The translations under genes were made by a program, and so were the position numbers. A stretch of 64,000 bases of DNA, taken from positions 1-64,000 of the forward strand of contig NZ_SCMP01000015.1 of NCBI RefSeq assembly GCF_005502935.1, written 5' to 3'. The first letter of the stretch is position 1, and every line of letters begins with the position of its first letter. The notes below the pieces were generated by a model. The model did not search any database. It saw only the letters and a list, made by a program, of their open reading frames with translations, and was not told the origin of the DNA. Origin of the DNA: Pseudomonas sp. 2FG (lineage in GTDB: Bacteria; Pseudomonadota; Gammaproteobacteria; Pseudomonadales; Pseudomonadaceae). This document shows, in pieces, positions 55,506 to 64,000 of this stretch.

Positions 55506-57965
55506 TCAGGCAAGCAGATCGGTGTTGCTCAGAGAGGTCACGCCCAGCAACTGGATTTCAAATTCAGCCGCCGCATCGGTATCGGTGCTGCCGTACAGCA
55601 CGCTGCCAGCGAAGCGCAGTTGGCCGGCCGCGTTGGTACTGCTGAATGTGGATGTACCGATAAAGGCGAAGACATCATTGGCCGCGGTTGCCGTGTTGGC
55701 ATCCAGGGTCGACAGGTCAATCTTGTCGCCTTCACTGCTTTTGAAATCACCCAGCACATCGCGCAGCGACCCCAGGCCCATTTCGGTTAAGGCGTTGAAG
55801 TCGAAGCGATCTGCTCCGGTGCCACCATTGAGCCTGTCTACGCCTGCACCGCCAACCAGAAGGTCGTTGCCAGCGCCTCCCGATAGGGTGTCATTTCCTG
55901 TACCGCCAATTAAAACGTTGGCGACAGTGCTACCCGTCAGTGTGTCGTTGTACTGACTGCCAGTGAGGTTTTCGAAGTTCGACAAAGTATCGGAGCCAGA
56001 GCCGCCGGTGGCTTGTGCTGCGGTGCTGGCCAGGTTAACGCTAACGGCCGTGGTGGCAAGGTCGTAATTGAGCAGATCGACCCCGGCCCCGCCGTCCAGC
56101 ACATTGTTGCCGGCGCTGGCATAGAGGGTGTTGTTGAGGTTATTGCCGGTGCCGTTGATGGCTGCAGAGCCGATCAGCACCAAGCTCTCGAAGTTGGCGC
56201 CCAAGGTCCAGTTTACCGACGACCACACCGAGTCGATTTCACTGGTCAACACGCTGGTTTCGCTGATGACGTCGACGCTGCTGTCGACTATGTAGGTGTC
56301 GTTACCGAGGCCGCCGACCAGTGTGTCGTTGCCGCTGCCGCCATTCAGGATGTTGGCGGCGGTATTGCCGGTCAGGGAGTTGTTCAAGGCGTTGCCGTTG
56401 CCATTGATGGCCGCACTGCCGTTCAGTACTAGCTTCTCGAGATTGGCGCCCAGGGTCCAGGACACCGAGGAGTGCACCGTATCGATTTCGGTGGCCAGGG
56501 TGCTGGTTTCGCTGATGACATCAGACGCGCTGTCGACCACATAGGTGTCGTTGCCGAGGCCGCCGATCAGTGTGTCGTTGCCCGCGCCGCCATTCAGCAC
56601 ATTGGTAATGGCGCTGCCGGTCAGGGTGTCGTTGTATTTGCTGCCGATCAGGTTCTCGAAGTTCAGCAGGGTATCGCTGGCGGAACCACCGGTCGCCTGC
56701 GCTGTGGTGCTGGCTAGGCTGACGGTGACGCCGGCAGCAGCATAGGCATAGCTGAGGCTATCGAGACCCGCCCCGCCATCGAGTAGATTGTTGCCCGCAT
56801 TGGCATAGATGACATTGTTCAGGCTGTTGCCGGTGCCATTGATGGCTAAGGAGCCGGTCAACAGCAAATTCTCAAGATTGGCGCCCAGGGTCCAGGACAC
56901 CGAGGCGTGCACCGTATCGATTTCGCTGGCCAGGGTGCTGGTTTCGCTGATGACATCAGACGCGCTGTCGACCACATAGGTGTCGTTACCGAGATCGCCG
57001 ATCAGTGTGTCGTTGCCCGCGCCGCCGTTCAGCATATTGGCCAGCGTATTGCCGATCAGGGTATCGGCATATGCCGAGCCCACTGCATTCTCGATCTGCG
57101 CCCCATAGGCGATGGCCAACCCATTATTGATATAGGCGGAGCCGCTCCAGAAGGTAGCGCCGATACTGCTGAAGGTGCCGGGGTTGAGGTTGAGGGTCAC
57201 CGCTTGGCTCTGGTTGCTGGCACTCAGGGTGTCGATGCCGCCCGCATCCCAAATGGTTTCGAAAACGGGCTTGCCGGCGCTCCACTGGTAGGTGTCGTTC
57301 CCGGTATGCCACTGCATATTCGCGCCATACAGGTACTGAATGGCCGCTATGTCCAACAACATGGGCGTCGTCGGCTCGTAGGAATAAGGGTCGGTATAAC
57401 TCATCACCGTATAGCGGACGTCGTCGTATTCCGCGGGAAGCACGGTGGAATTGCTGTCACCGTTCTCGAACGGATGCTTCAGGCCCAGGGCATGGCCGAT
57501 CTCGTGCACGAAGGTGAGGTAGTCGTAAGTTCCAGTCGTGGGATTGGCCTCAGAAGTCGCCGGGCCGATCCAGACATCACCGGAAGCCGGCGCGCCACTG
57601 GGGAGATAGGCCCAGGCGGCGGTGTCGGAGTCCATGCCGGCATAACCGCCAAAGCGCAGGTCGCCTACATTGGTGCTCGAGTCGGTGGTTAGCGAGAAAC
57701 TGATATTCGCAACCGCGGCCCAGGCACCGAGCGCTTGGGTGACAGCCGCTTTTTGATTGCTGGTCAGCTGGTAGCTGTTCAGGTGCTCGTTGTCGAAGGA
57801 GTATTCGGTCGCGTAATACGAGCTGCTGGAGAGAAAGCTATAGGACAGCGCCGCGCTGGAGCCGAGGGCGCCGCCCCATTTGCTGCCATACACCAGGCTA
57901 TTGATATGCAGATTGTTGGAAAGAGCTACTTCACTGGAGACTGTCGATCCGTTAGGTGCTGGCAT
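55506..57965 (-). CDS. Serralysin-like RTX metalloprotease (M10B), T1SS substrate
   Basis: An 819-residue secreted protease. The M10 catalytic domain has the zinc motif HEIGHALGLKHP (His154, Glu155, His158, His164) and the Met-turn VMSYTDP (Met188, Tyr190). RTX blocks of the type GGAGNDTLIGDLGNDTYVVDSASD bind calcium. The C-terminal tail (LLGVTSLSNTDLLA) is the likely export signal; there is no Sec signal. It is longer than typical serralysins (about 480 residues) because RTX modules with VDSASDVISETSTLA repeat three times. It is convergent with the secretion operon. The start lacks a strong ribosome site, and no inhibitor gene is adjacent. Confidence 0.93.
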   Translation of the reverse strand: MPAPNGSTVSSEVALSNNLHINSLVYGSKWGGALGSSAALSYSFLSSSSYYATEYSFDNEHLNSYQLTSNQKAAVTQALGAWAAVANISFSLTTDSSTNVGDLRFGGYAGMDSDTAAWAYLPSGAPASGDVWIGPATSEANPTTGTYDYLTFVHEIGHALGLKHPFENGDSNSTVLPAEYDDVRYTVMSYTDPYSYEPTTPMLLDIAAIQYLYGANMQWHTGNDTYQWSAGKPVFETIWDAGGIDTLSASNQSQAVTLNLNPGTFSSIGATFWSGSAYINNGLAIAYGAQIENAVGSAYADTLIGNTLANMLNGGAGNDTLIGDLGNDTYVVDSASDVISETSTLASEIDTVHASVSWTLGANLENLLLTGSLAINGTGNSLNNVIYANAGNNLLDGGAGLDSLSYAYAAAGVTVSLASTTAQATGGSASDTLLNFENLIGSKYNDTLTGSAITNVLNGGAGNDTLIGGLGNDTYVVDSASDVISETSTLATEIDTVHSSVSWTLGANLEKLVLNGSAAINGNGNALNNSLTGNTAANILNGGSGNDTLVGGLGNDTYIVDSSVDVISETSVLTSEIDSVWSSVNWTLGANFESLVLIGSAAINGTGNNLNNTLYASAGNNVLDGGAGVDLLNYDLATTAVSVNLASTAAQATGGSGSDTLSNFENLTGSQYNDTLTGSTVANVLIGGTGNDTLSGGAGNDLLVGGAGVDRLNGGTGADRFDFNALTEMGLGSLRDVLGDFKSSEGDKIDLSTLDANTATAANDVFAFIGTSTFSSTNAAGQLRFAGSVLYGSTDTDAAAEFEIQLLGVTSLSNTDLLA

Positions 57966-58367
57966 GACGTATTAATTATCCGTATTTGATGTCAGGAACA
58001 CTGCATTCCCTTGTAGTTAATGACGTGCCGATTAGGGCGGAGGTTGGCTACCTCTATCCGGGCTTCGGCGCGACGGTGCTGATTGTACTTTCAATGTCTT
58101 TAAAAAAACGTGGCATATCGAACAAAGGCGAATGCTGGCGGCCTTGGTTCGGGCGTCGCTGCAACCCCGCCAGCAGATTTGAGTCGCCAGTTGAAGCGTG
58201 CGTTCTTGGTACTTTCCGAGTGTGGTGATGAGCTTCGGTAGGTCGATCGCGGTCAACAAACTGCCCGCCATGCTCTAGGCAAAGGCGCGGCTCTGGCAGG
58301 TGAGCGCGAGTAGGTGCAACTCGCAGGCCTCATCGGTGCTGACGATTTTTTTATCCGGCAGCGATTG

Positions 58368-58517
58368 TTAGATCGCCAGGACCTCTGGCGGCTTTTGCAT
58401 ACGTTCGAGGGCTGGGTTCTGCGCGATGGCGGCGAGGTAGGCACTTTCGGCGGCTGGCAGTTGCTCTAGCTGCGAGAGAGTGACGCCTAGATTGAACTGG
58501 GTATGGCGTGGTCGGTA
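58368..58517 (-). pseudogene. Fragment of a TPR-domain protein gene
   Basis: The frame from 58517 down to a TAA at 58368 reads YRPRHTQFNLGVTLSQLEQL-PAAESAYLAAIAQNP, a good match to the TPR consensus (N-L-G....A....A....P). No start codon or ribosome site is visible, a stop lies just upstream, and further stops follow. The rest of the 57966-58616 gap, including the frame at 58032-58271 (minus), has no recognisable gene and may be more of the same decayed locus. Confidence 0.45.
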
Positions 58518-58616
58518 GGGCGGTCAACGCAGCTGACGAGACGCAAGTCGATCAGCTGTTGCATAGGCAAGGAGCGCTGCAACTGAAAGCCAGGCAGGCT
58601 AAGTCTTTGATATATA

Positions 58617-58693
<77 letters not shown>

Positions 58694-58862
58694 TCAGAAA
58701 GCCGGCGGATTATAACGGGGCGTTCTGTAGAGTGCCAACCAAACGGTGTGGGCCGAGAAAATTGCTGGTGAGGGCATCCGCAGTCGCGGCATGGCAGCCT
58801 CATTACGACTCGGGGTATTGGCGAGTGTAGACGGGCTGCTATGGGTGGTGGGGGCGGAAAGC

Positions 58863-58889
58863 AAAACCCCCGGCTAGGCCGGGGGTTTT
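58863..58889 (-). terminator. Terminator after rpoD
   Basis: Perfect stem AAAACCCCCGGC / GCCGGGGGTTTT with a TAG loop, just past the rpoD stop. It can act in both directions. Confidence 0.9.
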
Positions 58890-58893
58890 GTGG

Positions 58894-60741
<1,848 letters not shown>

Positions 60742-60809
60742 AACACCCTATCCACTGAAGGTCTTGGCGGGCAAAAAAACAAGCCGAGGATTATACCTGA
60801 GCAGGGACC

Positions 60810-62762
60810 TCACGCGCCAGTTGAGGTCGGGGTGATGGGAGTAATAGTGCGGCTGAGTAAGTCGCGCAGTTGGTCTTTTTCTTCTGCGCTTAGTTCACTT
60901 TGACGTGCTTTGCGGAGCAAATGTTCCAGGCTGCGCTCGCGTTGGCGGGCTGCAAGACTAGTTATAGTGTCGAAAAACTGTTGTTCAAGGTTGTCGGCCT
61001 GAATCAGCCATTCCTTTTCTGCCAGCGCCTTAAGCAGGCGGCCTTGTTCGGTGCCGTGCCAGCGGGCGATCAACTGCAATGAGCGTAGCTTGGGATTCTT
61101 CTGCAGGGCTCCGAGCAGGGCGACCAGCAGTTGCGCGTAGGTATCGTTTTCCGCGGCGAAATGGCTGGCATCCTCGACCTTATGCGCCAATTCCGGGTGG
61201 TGCAGTAGCGTGCGCAAGGCGGTCAGCGTGGGCGACTCTACCGGTGCGGCTATGCGTGGCGCCCTGGACTCGAAGTCCGGGCGCTTGCCTTTCTTGTCCC
61301 GGGATTTTTCCCACTGCTGCTGTCCGCGGCCTTTCTGTCCAGGCTTCTTTTGCCAATTTTGTTCGGGTTGAGGGCTGTATTCCTCGTGTCCGTAGCCAGG
61401 GGCTACGTCGTAGTAGGCGCTCGGATCGTAGCTTGGCGGCTCCTCGGCGGGGGCGTTCTGGATCGCCTGGCCAAGCGCTTCGCTGTTGAGGCCGGTAATT
61501 TCGCTGAGGCGCTGGCGCATCAGGGTGCGCAGGTTGGCACCGGGTATTTTGTCGATCAGCGGTACGGCCAGGGTGGCTAGATGGGCCTTGCCTTCCAGTG
61601 AGCGCGGGTCGGCTTCCTGGGTGAGTTGCTGGAAAAAATAGTCGGCCAGCGGCTGCGCCTGCTGATTGATGCGGGCGCGAAACGCATCGGTGCCTTCGCT
61701 GCGTACCAGGGTGTCCGGGTCTTCGCCTTCTGGAAGAAACAAAAACCGTGCGCGGCGGCCGTCTTGCAGGCTCGGCAGGGTCGATTCCAGTGCGCGCCAG
61801 GCGGCGCTGCGACCAGCCTGGTCGCCGTCGAAGCAGAATAAGACGCTCGGGACAAGGCGAAACAGGCGCTTGAGGTGTTCCTCGCTGGTGGCGGTGCCGA
61901 GGGTCGCGACGGCGTTGCGTAAGCCTTGCTGGGCGAGGGCGATCACGTCCATATAGCCCTCGACCACCATGATCTCGTCGAGGTTGCGGTTATTCTTGCG
62001 CGCTTCGAACAGGCCGTAGAGTTCCTGGCCTTTATGAAAGACCGGGGTTTCCGGCGAGTTCAGGTATTTCGGCTTGTCGTCACCCAGTACGCGGCCGCCG
62101 AAGGCGATCACGCGGCCGCGGCTGTCGCGGATCGGGAAGATCACGCGATCGCGGAAGCGGTCGTAGCGTTTACCGCTCTCGGCGTTTTCGATCAGCAGGC
62201 CGGCGTCGATCATGGCTTTCTGCTGCAGGCTGTCGCTGCTCAAATGTTTGAGCAGGTTATCCCAGCCGGGCGGGGCGAAGCCGAGGCCAAAGTCGCGGGC
62301 AATCTCGCCCGACAGGCCGCGGCCTTTCAGGTAGTCCACGGCGGCTTTGCGGGTTGGGTGGCTTTTCAGTGCCTGCCGGTAGTAGTCGGCGGCGGCGGTC
62401 AGCAGGGGGTAGAGCGGCGAGTCGGTCGGTTGTCGCGGTTTTTGATTGCGGCCGCTGCTTTCCTCGCGCGGCACTTCCATGCCGGCGGCTTTTGCCAGTT
62501 CCTCGACGGCCTGGGGAAAGTCCAGGTTGTCGTGATCCATGATAAAACCCAGGGCGTTGCCGCCGGCGCCGCAGCCGAAGCAGTAGTAGAACTGCTTGTC
62601 TGGGCTGACGCTGAACGAGGGGGTTTTCTCTTTGTGGAATGGGCAGCAGGCGCTGAAATTCTTGCCGGTTTTCTTCAATTGAACGCGCGAACTGACCACG
62701 TCGACGATGTCGGTGCGGTTCAGCAGGTCATCAATAAAAGTCTGGGGTATCAGCCCGGCCAT
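60810..62762 (-). CDS. dnaG: DNA primase
   Basis: A 650-residue primase. The N-terminal zinc ribbon uses Cys40, His43, Cys61, Cys64 (CCPFHKEKTPSF...YYCFGCGAGG). The TOPRIM domain has EIMVVEGYMDVIAL and CFDGDQAGRSAAWRAL. The C-terminal helicase-interacting domain follows a Gln/Lys-rich linker (PEQNWQKKPGQKGRGQQQ, about 460-490). It makes primers for lagging-strand synthesis. Part of the rpsU-dnaG-rpoD block. Confidence 0.97.
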   Translation of the reverse strand: MAGLIPQTFIDDLLNRTDIVDVVSSRVQLKKTGKNFSACCPFHKEKTPSFSVSPDKQFYYCFGCGAGGNALGFIMDHDNLDFPQAVEELAKAAGMEVPREESSGRNQKPRQPTDSPLYPLLTAAADYYRQALKSHPTRKAAVDYLKGRGLSGEIARDFGLGFAPPGWDNLLKHLSSDSLQQKAMIDAGLLIENAESGKRYDRFRDRVIFPIRDSRGRVIAFGGRVLGDDKPKYLNSPETPVFHKGQELYGLFEARKNNRNLDEIMVVEGYMDVIALAQQGLRNAVATLGTATSEEHLKRLFRLVPSVLFCFDGDQAGRSAAWRALESTLPSLQDGRRARFLFLPEGEDPDTLVRSEGTDAFRARINQQAQPLADYFFQQLTQEADPRSLEGKAHLATLAVPLIDKIPGANLRTLMRQRLSEITGLNSEALGQAIQNAPAEEPPSYDPSAYYDVAPGYGHEEYSPQPEQNWQKKPGQKGRGQQQWEKSRDKKGKRPDFESRAPRIAAPVESPTLTALRTLLHHPELAHKVEDASHFAAENDTYAQLLVALLGALQKNPKLRSLQLIARWHGTEQGRLLKALAEKEWLIQADNLEQQFFDTITSLAARQRERSLEHLLRKARQSELSAEEKDQLRDLLSRTITPITPTSTGA

Positions 62763-62807
62763 GGCGTTCTCGTAATCAGGCGAGTCGCCAGCATAGCTGC
62801 GGCGGAA

Positions 62808-63263
62808 TCAGGAGGACAGACAGGCTTTCAGTTGTTGGTTGATCAGTGCCATGTCGGCGCGGCCTTGCGTCTGGGGGCGCAAGACTGCCATCACTTTGCC
62901 CGTGTCCGGCATGCCTTGGGCGCCGCTGTCGACGATAGCGTGCTGGATCAGCGAGCTGATCTCGGGCTCGTCTAGTGGTTTCGGCATATAAGGCTTGAAG
63001 CACGACAATTTCGGCGGCTTCGGCTTCGGCGAGGTCTTTGCGACCAGCGTCGCTGAGCTGATGCGGGGAGTCGCGACGCTGTTTGATCATCTTGTCGAGG
63101 ATCAGCAGGGTGCGAGCGTCATCGACCACGATACGCTCGTCAATTTCGATACGCTTAATATCGGCCATGGCGAGGCGTAACGTCATCAGTCGAGGCTTAT
63201 CTTAGGCGCGTATGGCGTCCTTGATGGCCTCGGTGATGCAGATCTTGAGCTGGCTTCGGTCAT
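62808..63263 (-). pseudogene. yqeY: Broken GatB/YqeY-domain gene
   Basis: Between rpsU and dnaG, where pseudomonads keep yqeY, three frame segments must be joined to give a YqeY protein. They are M-T-E-A (ATG 63263); then QLKICITEAIKDAIRA up to a TAA at 63202-63204, where Gln (CAA) would be expected; then DKPRLMTLRLAMADIKRIEIDERIVVDD...EAAEIVVLQA; and, after an extra T near 62990, YMPKPLDEPEISSLIQHAIVDSG...QQLKACLSS with stop at 62808. One base also seems missing near 63250. Decay or sequencing error are the two explanations. Confidence 0.8.
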
Positions 63264-63269
63264 GCCGGA

Positions 63270-63288
63270 GCCCGGCTTTGGGCCGGGC
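63270..63288 (-). terminator. Hairpin after rpsU
   Basis: GCCCGGC (63270-63276) pairs with GCCGGGC (63282-63288) around a 5-nt loop, between rpsU and the broken yqeY. No T-tract follows on the minus strand, so it is probably a partial attenuator or processing site of the operon. Confidence 0.5.
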
Positions 63289-63319
63289 GTGGCAAAAACT
63301 GACTACGTGCGTCTGTGGA

Positions 63320-63535
63320 TTAATACAGGCGTACGGCGCGGCGCTGTTCGCGCTGCACTTTCTTAGCGTGACGCTTAACTGCGGCTGCAGCCTTACGCTT
63401 GCGCTCGGAAGTGGGTTTCTCGTAGAACTCGCGGCTGCGAACTTCGGCCAGAACACCGGCTTTTTCACAGGAGCGTTTGAAGCGACGCAGAGCTACGTCG
63501 AAGGGTTCGTTCTCTTTAACTTTGACGGCTGGCAT
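63320..63535 (-). CDS. rpsU: 30S ribosomal protein S21
   Basis: The complete 71-residue S21: [27 protein letters not shown]..., ending [14 protein letters not shown]. It is needed for 16S anti-Shine-Dalgarno pairing during initiation. First gene of the macromolecular synthesis operon; divergent from tsaD. Confidence 0.97.
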
Positions 63536-63734
63536 CCAGAGCTACCTTCATTCATTACCGGGGTAGACGTACTCGTGGCAAATGGCGCTGGAGGACGTCG
63601 GTTTTTAAGGGTTGCGGATGTTAACGCCTCATCGCCAGGAATGCAAAGCCTCTGATCGAAAACCGCTGGCCGGGGCCTGGGGGGGCGATTATTATGCGCG
63701 CCTTCGAATTTGCCCAGGCTGAAGGGACAAACCC

Positions 63735-64000
63735 ATGCTCGTACTGGGATTAGAAACCTCTTGTGATGAAACCGGCGTCGCGCTGTATGACAGCGAGCGC
63801 GGTCTGTTGGCAGATGCCCTGTTCAGCCAGATCGATCTGCACCGCGCCTATGGCGGGGTGGTGCCGGAGCTGGCCTCGCGCGACCACGTCAAGCGCATGT
63901 TGCCGCTGATCCGTCAGGTGCTGGCGGAGTCTGGCTGTGCGCCAGGCGAGATCGATGCCATCGCCTATACCGCCGGCCCCGGCCTGGTCGGTGCGCTGCT
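63735..64000 (+). CDS. tsaD: tRNA N6-threonylcarbamoyladenosine transferase, N-terminal part
   Basis: The first 88 residues before the window ends. [19 protein letters not shown] carries the ATP-binding ASKHA start, and [17 protein letters not shown] holds the conserved metal-ligand region (the HxxxH site is only partly visible). TsaD transfers threonylcarbamoyl to A37 of ANN-decoding tRNAs, which include the tRNA-Ile(CAU) nearby. Divergent from rpsU, as in other gammaproteobacteria. Confidence 0.96.
   Translation, partial: MLVLGLETSCDETGVALYDSERGLLADALFSQIDLHRAYGGVVPELASRDHVKRMLPLIRQVLAESGCAPGEIDAIAYTAGPGLVGAL

Noticed and set aside
56907..57692. 261-residue frame antisense to the protease gene
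   Set aside because: Repeated pattern comes from the RTX repeats on the opposite strand.
55506..57965. Possible CRISPR-like regular repeats
   Set aside because: The repeats are long, coding RTX modules with irregular spacing and no short spacers; no CRISPR array or cas gene is present in the window.

Overview
The window is GC-rich chromosomal DNA from a gammaproteobacterium, almost certainly Pseudomonas in the broad sense. The supporting gene blocks are glyA-soxBDAG-purU-fdhA, creB-creC-(CBS)-creD, glcB through comF, bioBFHCD followed by three large acyl-CoA dehydrogenases, a GacA-box/Rsm small RNA, and tRNA-rpoD-dnaG-(yqeY)-rpsU-tsaD. The species cannot be named from sequence alone.

Layout. 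1-3.1 kb: a copper cluster on the minus strand, with a multicopper oxidase, a SCO-type protein and the start of a second multicopper oxidase cut by the window edge. 3.1-4.2 kb: no recognisable gene. 4.2-13.2 kb: an operon for sarcosine/one-carbon catabolism (GlyA, heterotetrameric sarcosine oxidase, formyl-THF deformylase, formaldehyde dehydrogenase), which turns sarcosine from glycine betaine breakdown into glycine, formate and CO2. 13.5-19.1 kb: a DUF2780 protein, a retropepsin-like protein, the CreBC two-component system, a CBS protein and CreD. 19.1-26 kb: two glutathione transferases, a DnaQ-like exonuclease, a cNMP/CBS/DUF294 protein, a methyltransferase, a GFA protein and a lipoprotein. 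26.3-32.8 kb: malate synthase G, a GNAT enzyme, a GcvR-like ACT protein, RarD, the SrkA kinase and ComF. 32.8-37.6 kb: the biotin operon behind a BirA-type operator. 37.9-45.3 kb: three acyl-CoA dehydrogenase paralogues, the first behind a PsrA-type operator, with a GGDEF protein between the first two. 45.4-50.3 kb: endonuclease I, an RsmY-like RNA with a perfect GacA box, an FMN reductase, and a LysR / polyamine-binding protein / agmatinase module. 50.5-58 kb: a type I secretion operon and its likely substrate, a large serralysin-like RTX metalloprotease, with a second RTX remnant on the other flank. 58.6-64 kb: tRNA-Ile(CAU), rpoD, dnaG, a broken yqeY, rpsU and the start of tsaD.

The most notable non-gene features are: (i) an RsmY-type RNA with nine GGA motifs and a perfect TGTAAG-N6-CTTACA box; (ii) two copies of a MITE with TNA target duplications, one of them inserted in the bioB leader just downstream of a BirA-like operator; (iii) a PsrA-type operator on the start region of the first fadE-type gene; (iv) a yqeY gene with a nonsense codon and two apparent frameshifts inside the otherwise intact rpsU-dnaG-rpoD region; (v) a perfect 25-bp inverted repeat that carries the stop codons of two convergent genes; and (vi) a family of GTAGGGTG-type palindromic intergenic repeats. 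I did not find a clearly new multi-gene system. The candidates above are the places I would look first.
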